NCBI GenBank assembly: GCA_947589615.1
Contig: CANQBU010000003.1
Span: 1 to 27,473 of the forward strand
Source: an uncultured Clostridia bacterium
GTDB lineage: Bacteria > Bacillota > Clostridia > Christensenellales > UBA1242
Length of the DNA: 27,473 bases
Direction: 5' to 3'
Numbering within the stretch: the first letter of the stretch is position 1; the number at the start of each line of letters is the position of its first letter. Both the position numbers and the translations under genes were made by a program. The notes under the pieces were generated by a model. It saw only the letters and a list, made by a program, of their open reading frames with translations. It did not search any database and was not told the origin of the DNA. Below, piece after piece: positions 14,318 through 21,923 of this stretch.

Positions 14318-14821
14318 ATGAAAAAATTAAATACTTCTTCCTTAAAAGAAAATTCGCCGCACATAAAATTGATAAATTCAATTTGGACAATTGCGGGAAT
14401 TGTGCTGGTTGCCGGTCTTGGCAGCCTTTTTGTTGCACTTGGTCAAAAATGGTATAACGGACTTGTCAAGCCCTCTCAGTTTATTCCCGATTTTGTAATT
14501 CCGATTGTGTGGACAGTGATTTACATCTCTTTGGGCGTGACCGCCCTGCTTTGGATAAAGAATGATGAAAAATTGCCAAAAGATGTGTTTGTTTTGCTGC
14601 TAATAAATGGCGTGCTGAATGTTCTTTGGTGCCTTGTATTTTTCACACTTAAACAAACTTTTCTAGGCAATGTTATTATAATAATAAACGCATATTTCGG
14701 CATTTACCTTTTGCAAACAATCAAAAAATATAAACTACTATATTCCTACATTTTGACGCTTTATCCATTGTGGCTTCTTGTCGCAACAAGTTTAAATCTA
14801 GCCGTTTGGATTTTAAATTAA
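14318..14821 (+). CDS. tspO: TspO/MBR family membrane protein, 167 aa
   Basis: Five-helix tryptophan-rich sensory protein family, which binds porphyrins and related tetrapyrroles or sterols in the membrane. Family signatures are WYNGLVKPSQFIP with IPIVWTVIYISLGV downstream, NGVLNVLWCLVFF, and the C-terminal LYPLWLLVATSLNLAVW. It has a slightly longer N-terminal tail (~20 residues) than usual. No ribosome binding site exists: the -10 box is 6 nt before the ATG, so the message should be leaderless. The gene is alone between the repeat region and a shared terminator. Other readings of this ORF are unlikely. Confidence 0.93.
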   Translation: MKKLNTSSLKENSPHIKLINSIWTIAGIVLVAGLGSLFVALGQKWYNGLVKPSQFIPDFVIPIVWTVIYISLGVTALLWIKNDEKLPKDVFVLLLINGVLNVLWCLVFFTLKQTFLGNVIIIINAYFGIYLLQTIKKYKLLYSYILTLYPLWLLVATSLNLAVWILN

Positions 14822-14846
14822 AAAAATCTCTATTTATAGAGATTTT
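14820..14846. terminator. Bidirectional terminator between convergent genes
   Basis: The AAATCTCTA-ttta-TAGAGATTT hairpin has A/T runs on both sides. It serves tspO and overlaps the last codons of the convergent gene at 14830. Confidence 0.8.
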
Positions 14847-15288
14847 CCGTTTGCATCATCTTCACCTTTAACAACGAAGCAAATTTTTCTTTGTCGGTGA
14901 CGATTAAGCCGTCCTTGGTATTATAACCTACATCGCTCATTTTTAGATAATTCAAAAGTTTAGTGCTATGATAATATTCAAATCCGAAAGTGTTTTCAAA
15001 TAGAGTGTAATTTATATACTCATGCAAAAACAAAAATTCGAGTTTTTCTTCAAATGTCAGGCTTAACACATTGTTTTGCAATATCTCGGACATCTTAAAA
15101 CATTTCAATAAAAGTTTTACCCTCTTTTTCATTGGTGACGACTCGTCAAAAAGTTCTTGACTTTCTTCAATTATTAAATCTTCCAATGCGATAAGGTCTT
15201 TAGGAGACCTGTAGCGCTGTCCAATAAAAGTAAGCTGATAGTCTATTTGGCTTTCGTTATCCTCCAATTGGATTCCGTCATCCTCCAT
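14830..15288 (-). CDS. Hypothetical protein, 152 aa
   Basis: No family is recognised. The protein is acidic at the N-terminus (EDDGIQLEDNESQ), then mostly helical with many Leu, Phe and Glu residues. There is no signal peptide or membrane segment. The last codons form part of the terminator hairpin shared with tspO. AGGAGGG precedes the ATG and the stop of the upstream 521-aa gene is 8 bp away, so both are in one operon and may act together, for instance as a chaperone or partner of the larger protein. That link is only inferred from position. Confidence 0.82.
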   Translation of the reverse strand: MEDDGIQLEDNESQIDYQLTFIGQRYRSPKDLIALEDLIIEESQELFDESSPMKKRVKLLLKCFKMSEILQNNVLSLTFEEKLEFLFLHEYINYTLFENTFGFEYYHSTKLLNYLKMSDVGYNTKDGLIVTDKEKFASLLKVKMMQTENLYK

Positions 15289-15296
15289 ATTCCCTC

Positions 15297-16862
15297 CTAT
15301 TCGCTTATATGTTCTTTTTCTTCGGAATTCGCTTTTATAAAATCATTCAATTTCTTTTCGCTTGATTGCGCCACAAACCTCTTTCCCTCATAAAATTTTT
15401 CAAGGCTTGGATATTGAGTGGTCGCATCCTTCTCTTCTTGTGGGGTTAAAAAGTCTCTCTCCAATATGCCCGCAGCCTCAGCAAGTTCATTCACAGCCGA
15501 TATTATCGAAGCATTAGTCTTCCATTTCTGGGCTTCAACGGTCAATATCGACATATAAAAGTCAAGCATCTCACCCTCACTTGAAAATTTCTTGGTAACA
15601 AATTCCTCTTTCCTTGCTTTTATATCTCCTGCATAGTCCTTGTTTGCCCTGCGCAAGGTGTCAAGAGCACTTTCAACTGACCCCAAATACTTGCTATTTA
15701 AATTTCTTAATTGCTTATAATTCTGGGCAAGTTTTCGCTCCGACTTATGCGGATATTCCTTTGACAATTTTATGTCTTCAAGCAGCCTTGCTAGACTAGT
15801 ATATTTTTTGTTTAAACCTTTCTCTTCTGCCCATTCTTCGGCAGTCATCGTTTTTACGCCTTCTTTAAGCGAAGAAAGTGCCTGAGCCTTTGCATTTTCA
15901 TAATCACCACTCATCATCTTTTCAAGGTCTGCGGCAAGGCTTTGAATATCGGCAATATCCTTTCTGGCATGCAAGGTCGCCAAAGCCCTAGTGAAACACA
16001 TTTGAAGATTTCTGGCTTTTTCTTCAACATCAGTTTCGTTTATGTAATTTTCAGAATAATGCTCTTCTATGTCCTCGCCAAACTGACTGCAAGCGACAAC
16101 GCAAGTATTATTTGGATAAGCTTTTACATTGGCAAATTGAGTCAAAGTATTAAGTTTTCCATTTTCGATTTCTTCGCTTTCCGCCACCGCTCGCCCATTC
16201 AATCCAGTCACATTATAATCTGCCGCCGAAGCAAGATAGACCGCCGAAGTCCTTGTCTTGTTTATTGGAACGATAGGAGAGAATGAAATTTGACAAAGAT
16301 GCTTCATTATTTCAACGCACTGTGCCTCAGGCATATTCTCTTTAAGATCGTCATAGATTTTTTGTTCAAGCCCAAGCATAATCACTGACCCTGCACAATA
16401 ATTAACAACAGTCAAATTATTAAAATTGTCGCTTATTTTTTGAGGCGGATAAATCTTTCCATTTTTATCAAAAATCATGTTTCTAAAACACTTTTGATAT
16501 ATTTCATCAACAGTCTTTTCAATTATATTTCCCTTCTCATAGTCCCCTTCTTTGAGAGGAGTTAATCCCAAATATGATTTAAAGATGTTACGCATATAGC
16601 CATCATCTCTCGCTATACTTATGCCCTGATAATTAATTGAATAAACGTCAAAATTATCAATGTTTGCATGATAATCTAGGTCTGTTTCCCCGACGCCAAG
16701 GCGAGTTAAAACTGCTTTAGCAAATCCGTTCGCCGCTCTCACATCTCTCACGCCATCTCCGCCCAGACATAAAACAGTAGGCGATTTGACTTGAACTTCA
16801 TTTACTTTCTCTACACCGTAGGGATTTTCTATAGTCTTACCAACCCTTTTAATGATTTCCAT
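15297..16862 (-). CDS. Hypothetical protein with possible alpha/beta N-terminal domain, 521 aa
   Basis: I do not recognise the family. The N-terminal half (to ~260) is alpha/beta-like: a PTVLCLGGDGVRD strand-turn near the start, then LTVVNYCAGSVIMLGL, which has the small-residue/Ser look of a nucleophile elbow, and later strands (TSAVYLASAAD, NTCVVACSQFG). The C-terminal half is charged and helical. An alpha/beta-hydrolase-like role is possible but unproven. The ATG at 16862 was chosen because AAGGTGGAG precedes it; a longer version (from 16928) would read through the promoter. It has a TTGACT-17-TATTAT promoter and is followed 8 bp later by the 152-aa gene. No signal peptide, so it is probably cytosolic. 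Confidence 0.82.
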   Translation of the reverse strand: MEIIKRVGKTIENPYGVEKVNEVQVKSPTVLCLGGDGVRDVRAANGFAKAVLTRLGVGETDLDYHANIDNFDVYSINYQGISIARDDGYMRNIFKSYLGLTPLKEGDYEKGNIIEKTVDEIYQKCFRNMIFDKNGKIYPPQKISDNFNNLTVVNYCAGSVIMLGLEQKIYDDLKENMPEAQCVEIMKHLCQISFSPIVPINKTRTSAVYLASAADYNVTGLNGRAVAESEEIENGKLNTLTQFANVKAYPNNTCVVACSQFGEDIEEHYSENYINETDVEEKARNLQMCFTRALATLHARKDIADIQSLAADLEKMMSGDYENAKAQALSSLKEGVKTMTAEEWAEEKGLNKKYTSLARLLEDIKLSKEYPHKSERKLAQNYKQLRNLNSKYLGSVESALDTLRRANKDYAGDIKARKEEFVTKKFSSEGEMLDFYMSILTVEAQKWKTNASIISAVNELAEAAGILERDFLTPQEEKDATTQYPSLEKFYEGKRFVAQSSEKKLNDFIKANSEEKEHISE

Positions 16863-16881
16863 AACTCCACCTTTTATAAAT

Positions 16882-16910
16882 ATAATAATATATTTAGAGT
16901 TAAAAGTCAA
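16882..16910 (-). promoter_or_regulatory. Promoter of the 521-aa/152-aa operon
   Basis: Minus strand: TTGACT (16905-16910), a 17-nt spacer, and TATTAT (16882-16887). Confidence 0.75.
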
Positions 16911-16961
16911 ATTATTATTTATGTGCATAGGATATTAAATAATAAAATCCCATATAAAAAA

Positions 16962-18074
16962 TTATTTTAAAACATTTTTCTGCGCCTTAGCAAGGGAGTA
17001 ATTCGTGTATTCAATGTCATCGGTCACTTCCTTTATAACCTCAATAAATTTTGGTAGGTCAACCTTTTCATTTTCATTTGAAAGTTCTATTTCCAATATT
17101 GCAGTTTCTTTGGCAAAAGGATAGACATCTATCTCGAAATACTTTCCATTCTCGACAAGGCAATATCTCTCTTTTCTGATTTGCCTTAAATTTGTATCAG
17201 CATTATTTAAGTAGTTAAGGTATTCTTTTTGGCTTATTCGTCTTTCCACCTCAACCCTCTTTAAAGGTGTCAGCCTCTTTTTTGAAGTCAATGTGTAAAT
17301 ATAACTTCCCTCTAAGCCTCTCTGTCTTACCCTAACTTCCTCATCGGTATCAGAAATAAGATAAGTTTGCACGATGTTAACCTTCTTGCAGTTTTTGAGA
17401 TGTTCGAGATAATTTACATCGGGCTTCTTAATCAAAAACTTTCTTTCAATTTCCATAGGAACAGGCTCGCCGAGCAAACTGCAAATTTCGGCAATAAGCC
17501 TATTAATCTTCCCTTCAAAATCGGTGGAATTGTCAATGACGCGAAGATGAGGATGGCCCGCCCAGCAAGCAAGCGTCCTTTCATCGGCCTCTCTTGCCTC
17601 CTCAATGCTTTCACTTCTTGCGCCGTTGTTTGCGCTTGTATAGCATTCTTCAGCACCTTTGGCACAAGTTACAAGATGAAATACTCCATCGTAGTCATCT
17701 CGCAACTGAATAAGGTCTTCACCAAGGTCGTCAAGAATTGCCATGAAATCTTCCTTTGAGACATAACTCATGCAATCCATTATCCCACGATCGCACACCA
17801 GAAGTATTTTCTCGTCAGGCAGATTTTTGCATGCATCATAATAAAGTCTTTCCTTTAGGAGTTGAAGTTTTACAATGTTCTTTTCGAAAACTCTTTCCAT
17901 TCCATTGTAAGCGTTAAGGCTTAATCCATTTAAAATGAGTTCGGTTGCGCTTTCATTTATTATAACTACTTTATATCCATATTTTGCAAGAGCACGTTCG
18001 ACGCAACTCAACCCTGTGCTTTTCCCTCCGCAAGGACCACCAGTCAAAACGATTTTTATAATTTTCTTTTCCAT
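16962..18074 (-). CDS. P-loop NTPase (AAA_28-like) fused to CYTH domain, 370 aa
   Basis: The N-terminal ~200 residues form a kinase-like P-loop domain: GGPCGGKST at 12-20, a Walker B-type LLVCDRG with D95, and a thymidylate-kinase-like layout with a basic/acidic lid (RSESIEEAREADERT). Residues ~207-365 are a CYTH triphosphate tunnel domain: EIERK (208-212, the ExExK signature), EEVRVRQRG (245-253), TLTSKKR, RVEVERRI, EIDVYPF and AILEIEL. These provide the paired acidic and basic tunnel residues. CYTH enzymes hydrolyse inorganic triphosphate or bind nucleoside triphosphates, so the fusion points to nucleotide or polyphosphate metabolism. AAGGAGA precedes the ATG. No own promoter was seen; it may be read from the upstream vWA gene past a terminator. 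Confidence 0.9.
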   Translation of the reverse strand: MEKKIIKIVLTGGPCGGKSTGLSCVERALAKYGYKVVIINESATELILNGLSLNAYNGMERVFEKNIVKLQLLKERLYYDACKNLPDEKILLVCDRGIMDCMSYVSKEDFMAILDDLGEDLIQLRDDYDGVFHLVTCAKGAEECYTSANNGARSESIEEAREADERTLACWAGHPHLRVIDNSTDFEGKINRLIAEICSLLGEPVPMEIERKFLIKKPDVNYLEHLKNCKKVNIVQTYLISDTDEEVRVRQRGLEGSYIYTLTSKKRLTPLKRVEVERRISQKEYLNYLNNADTNLRQIRKERYCLVENGKYFEIDVYPFAKETAILEIELSNENEKVDLPKFIEVIKEVTDDIEYTNYSLAKAQKNVLK

Positions 18075-18092
18075 AAATCTCCTTAAAAACTA

Positions 18093-18121
18093 AAATTAGG
18101 ACTTTTTATCAGTCCTAATTT
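18093..18121. terminator. Terminator after the vWA/metallopeptidase gene
   Basis: An 11-bp perfect stem (AAATTAGGACT with AGTCCTAATTT) with a 7-nt loop is followed on the minus strand by a T-rich tract. It lies between the stop at 18123 and the NTPase-CYTH start. Confidence 0.8.
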
Positions 18122-18122
18122 T

Positions 18123-20273
18123 TTACATGTCAAATTCATCTTCATCATAAGAAGAAGGTTGATTATCTTTATTCACAACACATCCTTGGGTATACATTTC
18201 ATTTCTTTGAACATATATGATTTTGCCAAAAGGTGCGTTAAAACTTAGGTTATCAAAGACTATCCAAACCAAGTTTTTAGTGTCCCAAAGATCTCTTTGT
18301 GGCATAAATCCAAAGCCGTCAGTGAAAACAATTTTGTTTACCTTTTTATCCTTAGTAAATGCTCGAACGGCACAATCAATGTCTGTTCCACCACCACCAA
18401 TAGACTGGAAGTGGTCGATATCGGCAGCGGTTTTAATTTCCTTAAAACCATAGAAACTTGTATCAAAGCAGCCCGCCTTGAGTTTTGTCTCTTTAACAAG
18501 TGGTTTTAATTGTCTTAAAAAGCCCTTTAATAGTGCATCATCAATACTTCCCGATGTATCAAGCACAACTTCGGTTACAGGTTGTTCATATTGTTCCATT
18601 TCTTCTATTCTTGGCATATAGAAATTGTCACGACTTGACCTTCTGTAACTCCACTTTGCTTCATCTTTTTTAAATTCCTTAACGAGAATCTTTTTCCAAG
18701 AAAGAATAGGCTTATCTTCTCCAACTTCACCTTGTGCTCTGTTTCCATTAAGTGCACCTACACCATATTGGTGATTGTTCTGCCCCATGCTTTGCCTGAT
18801 TCTAATTGCCGCCTCCTTCCTAAGTTCGTCATTCATTTTTGTAAACTCTTTTTCAAGTTCTTCCATGGCTTTACGCATTTTTTCTCGTTCTTCCACAGGA
18901 TCATTGTTTTTTTGAGAGTTTTCTTCTTCACCTGCTGGTTTTTCGCCTTTTTTTCTTCCCGTCTCTTTGAATGAAGGAACTTCGTCTTCTTGGTCGCTTC
19001 CTTCACCATTCTTTGTATTCTTCAAATCTTCAGGACTTGCAAGCTTGTTTTTCTCGCCATCTTCTTTAGTTTGGTTGTCATTTTGATTTTCATCCTGCTT
19101 CTGTCCTTGTTTTTGATCTTTCTTCTGTTGATTTTGCTTTTCTTTATCCTTGCCTTGATCTTCCTGTTCTTTCTTCTCTTTTTGTTCTTCCTTTTCTTTC
19201 TGTTTTTGTTTTGCAGCTTTAGCTTTCTCTTTTTCCTGTCTCTTTCTCTCTTCCTCTTCGCGTTTGAGTTCTTTCTTCAAAGCATCTGCCCACATACTGT
19301 GAGTGTCATGTCCTACCTGTTGCTCTTTATCTAATAAATCAGGAAGGTTTCCAGTGTCATATTGTCCATTTTGGTTTTGCTGCTTATTGCCTTGATTTCC
19401 GCTTTGGTTCTGTCCGTTTTGAACCTTACCACCTTGACTCTGACCGCCTTGGCTATTTTGTGTTTGTGGCTGACCTCCATTAGATTGACCCTGACCTCCC
19501 TGTTGTCCTTGCCCATCTTGTTGACCGTCTTGCTCTCCTTGTCCGCCGCTTTGCTGTTGAGAATCCGATTGATCTTGACCGCCGCTTTGCTGGCTATCCT
19601 GTTGCCCTTCGCCATCTTGTTGTTGACCTTGGCCCCCCTGCTGACTTTGACTCTGTTGCTGTTGACCTTGATCACCTTGTTGTTGCTGCTGTTGCTGACC
19701 TTGTTGCTGCTGTTGACCCTGGCCTTGACCACCCTGTTGTTGCTGTTGACCCTGGCCTTGACCACCCTGTTGTTGCTGTTGTCCTTGACCTTGTCCCTGT
19801 TGTTGTCCTTGACCTTGTTGCCCCTGTTGCTGTTTTTGCTCGAGTGCCTTTTTATAAAAAATGTCATACATTTCATCTGCCGATTTTTCGGAAGCCCCCG
19901 GAATATCGACACCGCCCTTTATTAATGGTAATCCATTATTTCTTAAAATATCATTGATAACGGCATCAGTGGCAAGATTCCAAATTGAAGGATTTCTTTC
20001 TTTTCCTTCCTTATCAATCATACGTTTTATATGGTTAAAGCCGACATGCATAGTTTCGTGCGACATAAGAAAGATCTTCTCGTCCCATGTGCATGAATCA
20101 AAGAAGTCGGGGTTTATATAAACATTGTTGCCGTCAGTTGCTGCAGTGTTTACTTTCTTTGAAAAACTATATTTAAGCTTTCCGCAAGTAGCACCAAGCG
20201 AACCAAATTTTGCGAGCATAGCATCTTTTACTACTTTTATTCTTTCGTCATCTTTTTTATCAAATAATCCCAT
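18123..20273 (-). CDS. DUF2201-like metallopeptidase/vWA protein with long Q/G-rich insert, 716 aa
   Basis: Three parts are visible. Residues ~1-145 are a putative metallopeptidase domain with SHETMHVGFNH (H72, E73, H76, H81) and ATDAVINDIL. Residues ~145-320 are almost only Gln and Gly with some Ser/Asp/Asn; residues ~320-480 are Lys/Glu/Gln-rich, so a ~330-residue disordered linker. Residues ~565-716 are a vWA-like domain with a MIDAS-type LDTSGS (from D572), GGGGTD (~622-627) and FTDGFG (~650-655). This order is that of DUF2201 proteins, usually ~400 aa and paired with MoxR-type AAA ATPases; here the linker makes it far longer. GGAGT precedes the ATG. A small AAA-like gene lies 4 bp upstream in the same operon. 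The linker DNA has 33-bp tandem repeats. Confidence 0.88.
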   Translation of the reverse strand: MGLFDKKDDERIKVVKDAMLAKFGSLGATCGKLKYSFSKKVNTAATDGNNVYINPDFFDSCTWDEKIFLMSHETMHVGFNHIKRMIDKEGKERNPSIWNLATDAVINDILRNNGLPLIKGGVDIPGASEKSADEMYDIFYKKALEQKQQQGQQGQGQQQGQGQGQQQQQGGQGQGQQQQQGGQGQGQQQQQGQQQQQQQGDQGQQQQSQSQQGGQGQQQDGEGQQDSQQSGGQDQSDSQQQSGGQGEQDGQQDGQGQQGGQGQSNGGQPQTQNSQGGQSQGGKVQNGQNQSGNQGNKQQNQNGQYDTGNLPDLLDKEQQVGHDTHSMWADALKKELKREEEERKRQEKEKAKAAKQKQKEKEEQKEKKEQEDQGKDKEKQNQQKKDQKQGQKQDENQNDNQTKEDGEKNKLASPEDLKNTKNGEGSDQEDEVPSFKETGRKKGEKPAGEEENSQKNNDPVEEREKMRKAMEELEKEFTKMNDELRKEAAIRIRQSMGQNNHQYGVGALNGNRAQGEVGEDKPILSWKKILVKEFKKDEAKWSYRRSSRDNFYMPRIEEMEQYEQPVTEVVLDTSGSIDDALLKGFLRQLKPLVKETKLKAGCFDTSFYGFKEIKTAADIDHFQSIGGGGTDIDCAVRAFTKDKKVNKIVFTDGFGFMPQRDLWDTKNLVWIVFDNLSFNAPFGKIIYVQRNEMYTQGCVVNKDNQPSSYDEDEFDM
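19711..19776 (-). repeat. 33-bp tandem repeat within the Q/G-rich coding region
   Basis: Two identical 33-bp units lie at 19711-19743 and 19744-19776, with a partial third after them. They encode an 11-residue Gln/Gly unit (QGGQGQGQQQQ in the protein). The unit keeps frame, so copy changes would vary linker length without a frameshift. Confidence 0.85.
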
Positions 20274-20277
20274 AATT

Positions 20278-20691
20278 TTACTCCGCCTTATAATAAATTG
20301 TTAAAGAAAGAATTTCGCCGTCTATCTTATCTCTATTGCCCGCATCAACAGTTAGGGCAATTTGGAGATTTTTTGGAAGAGGGTATCCATTCAGACTCTT
20401 TGAGTCCAAAAGGTTTCGAAACTTTCTTTGCTCAGTTTTTTCAATTTTATCAATGCCGGCTATAACAAGTAAGTTTGTCTTGTTCTGTCCATTTTCCTCA
20501 ACAGAAACAACCCAGCCCGGCTTGACAAGTCCATTAATGTCGTTAATAACTCCAAGTTGGCTTGAAGGTAAAGTCGCAGGAATGACCGTCGCTTTTGTAA
20601 ACTCGTTTGCGTCAACACCTTCCAAAATAATAGGCCATGTCTTGTTTGCCGATAAGACTTTGTTTAAATTTTTTTTAATGTTTTCGTTCAC
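20278..20691 (-). CDS. Small degenerate MoxR/AAA-like protein without P-loop, 137 aa
   Basis: The protein aligns by eye with the core of MoxR-type AAA ATPases. WPIILEGVDANEFTKA (19-34) stands where PvLLeGppGtGKT would be, GLVKPGWVVSVEENG (54-68) resembles the pre-Walker B loop, LLVIAGIDKIEKTEQRKFRN (74-93) resembles Walker B and the following helix, and GYPLPKNLQIALTVDAGNR (102-120) resembles the sensor-1 strand. The P-loop Gly-Lys-Thr is absent and Walker B lacks its DE pair, so ATP hydrolysis is not expected. The start is GTG, with GGGAGG five bases before. It lies 4 bp before the DUF2201/vWA gene, the position expected for that family's ATPase partner. The homology is my inference and needs a profile search. 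Confidence 0.68.
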   Translation of the reverse strand: MNENIKKNLNKVLSANKTWPIILEGVDANEFTKATVIPATLPSSQLGVINDINGLVKPGWVVSVEENGQNKTNLLVIAGIDKIEKTEQRKFRNLLDSKSLNGYPLPKNLQIALTVDAGNRDKIDGEILSLTIYYKAE

Positions 20692-20745
20692 ATTATCCTC
20701 CCATTTTTAAGAATCATTAAAAGGATTTATAATAATTCATAATTA

Positions 20746-20775
20746 AGTATAGCATACTTTAACACAAAATTTCAA
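20746..20775 (-). promoter_or_regulatory. Promoter of the AAA-like/vWA operon
   Basis: Minus strand: TTGAAA (20770-20775), an 18-nt spacer, and TATACT (20746-20751) preceded by TGC (extended -10). The leader to the GTG is about 50 nt. The rest of 20694-20983 is AT-rich with no further gene seen. Confidence 0.75.
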
Positions 20776-20909
20776 TAGAAACTTTAAAATTTTTTTAAAA
20801 TTGAATATAATACATAATATATAAATTTTATCCTATCCTATTTATAGCATGTATGCAACAAAAAAATTGAAGTTTTATGCAAAAATTTCAAAAATTTTTC
20901 AAAAGACTA

Positions 20910-20938
20910 TTTACAAATCGAAAAATTTATGCTATTAT
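20910..20938 (+). promoter_or_regulatory. Promoter of the 256-aa gene
   Basis: TTTACA (20910-20915), a 17-nt spacer, and TATTAT (20933-20938) with TGC before it (extended -10). It is divergent from the AAA-like/vWA operon. Confidence 0.78.
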
Positions 20939-20983
20939 ATCATTGTAAAAGTTTAACAATACAATTTTTAAAAGAGGTGAACA

Positions 20984-21754
20984 ATGAAAAATAATCCTTA
21001 TTATTTAGATTTCAGTGACCAAAAAGGCATGACTATTGAGCAAGTCCGAAAAATTAAGGAAAACAATCATGCTATGGCAGTCGCTTTGAATCAATTGGCA
21101 AAAGCAGTTAAAATGGGACCTACTTCTATCCGCAGTTTCAGAAAGCAACTCGGAAATCATGATGTTGTAAAATACCCTGACAGTGAAACAGGAATGAACA
21201 CCCATGAATTTACCGACAAGTTAAGATTTCTTGCTGCTAGACTTGAAAATGACAAGGTTGCATGCGTGGACTTTTTAAATCTTTCTGCTTGCGGAAAGGG
21301 ACTATCATATCTTTTCTCAGGTTATGTTTACACTGAAAGTGATAAGGACTTCTGCGATAAATATTGCAAGTGGAGAGAATATAAGCAAACAGAAAACTGT
21401 GAAGATAGATTTAAAAATCGTGACCCACTCACCATTGCATTATATCTCCAAAAACGCGAAGATATCTTGCCAATTGGACTTGACTACGCAAAAATGCTTG
21501 ACAGTGTTGTAACCGGAGAAAATAACAATTATGAAATTAACATTCACACTAATGACGCAAGACAAATTATTGCAGCTGTTGAACAACAAATTTTTGATTT
21601 GAAAACAAACGAAACGTTTTACAAAAATTTCTACAACGACTACTATTCAAAGGATGACGATGATGTTGTAAAGAGTTCAATTGCAAGAAGAAACAGAGAT
21701 TTCAACGCTTGGCAACAAGCCGCTCAAGAAACAGCCGAAGAAGAACGCGAATAA
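20984..21754 (+). CDS. Hypothetical protein, 256 aa
   Basis: No known family is recognised. The protein is soluble and mixed helical, with an N-terminal MTIEQVRKIKENNHAMAVALNQLAKAVKMGP segment that could be a small helical bundle, a Cys-containing middle (ACGKGLSYLFSGYVY, then FCDKYCKWREY and ENCEDRF), and an acidic Asp/Glu tail. The four to five clustered Cys residues between ~98 and ~142 might bind metal but do not form a clear zinc-finger spacing. AGAGGTG precedes the ATG, and it has its own promoter and terminator. It is divergent from the vWA operon, and the shared control region is the only hint of a link. Confidence 0.85.
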   Translation: MKNNPYYLDFSDQKGMTIEQVRKIKENNHAMAVALNQLAKAVKMGPTSIRSFRKQLGNHDVVKYPDSETGMNTHEFTDKLRFLAARLENDKVACVDFLNLSACGKGLSYLFSGYVYTESDKDFCDKYCKWREYKQTENCEDRFKNRDPLTIALYLQKREDILPIGLDYAKMLDSVVTGENNNYEINIHTNDARQIIAAVEQQIFDLKTNETFYKNFYNDYYSKDDDDVVKSSIARRNRDFNAWQQAAQETAEEERE

Positions 21755-21762
21755 AGAATTTA

Positions 21763-21792
21763 AACACTTCCTTTTAGGAGGTGTTTTTTTTA
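21763..21792 (+). terminator. Terminator of the 256-aa gene
   Basis: AACACTTCC pairs with GGAGGTGTT (one G-T wobble), followed by a run of eight T. It begins about 8 bp after the stop codon. Confidence 0.85.
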
Positions 21793-21884
21793 CGCAATAG
21801 TATGGATAAAAAAATAGTATTTTGACAATTATTTAGTACTTGATTTAAAGAAATGTTTTTAGGTAATTAGTATCTTATTTTATT

Positions 21885-21916
21885 AAAAAAGGTTTGACAA
21901 GCCGTCAAACCTTTTT
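21885..21916 (-). terminator. Terminator of the 494-aa gene
   Basis: A perfect stem AAAGGTTTGAC with GTCAAACCTTT and a 5-nt loop is followed on the minus strand by a T tract. It lies 7 bp after the stop at 21924. Confidence 0.88.
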
Positions 21917-21923
21917 CATATTT

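Noticed and set aside
16863..16928. Longer N-terminus for the 521-aa protein
   Set aside because: It overlaps the -10 and -35 boxes. The internal ATG has a good AAGGTGGAG site.
19331..19925. Long open frames on both strands across the Q/G-rich region
   Set aside because: They are side effects of the repetitive, stop-poor coding DNA of the 716-aa gene. They have no ribosome binding site and biased, repetitive translations.
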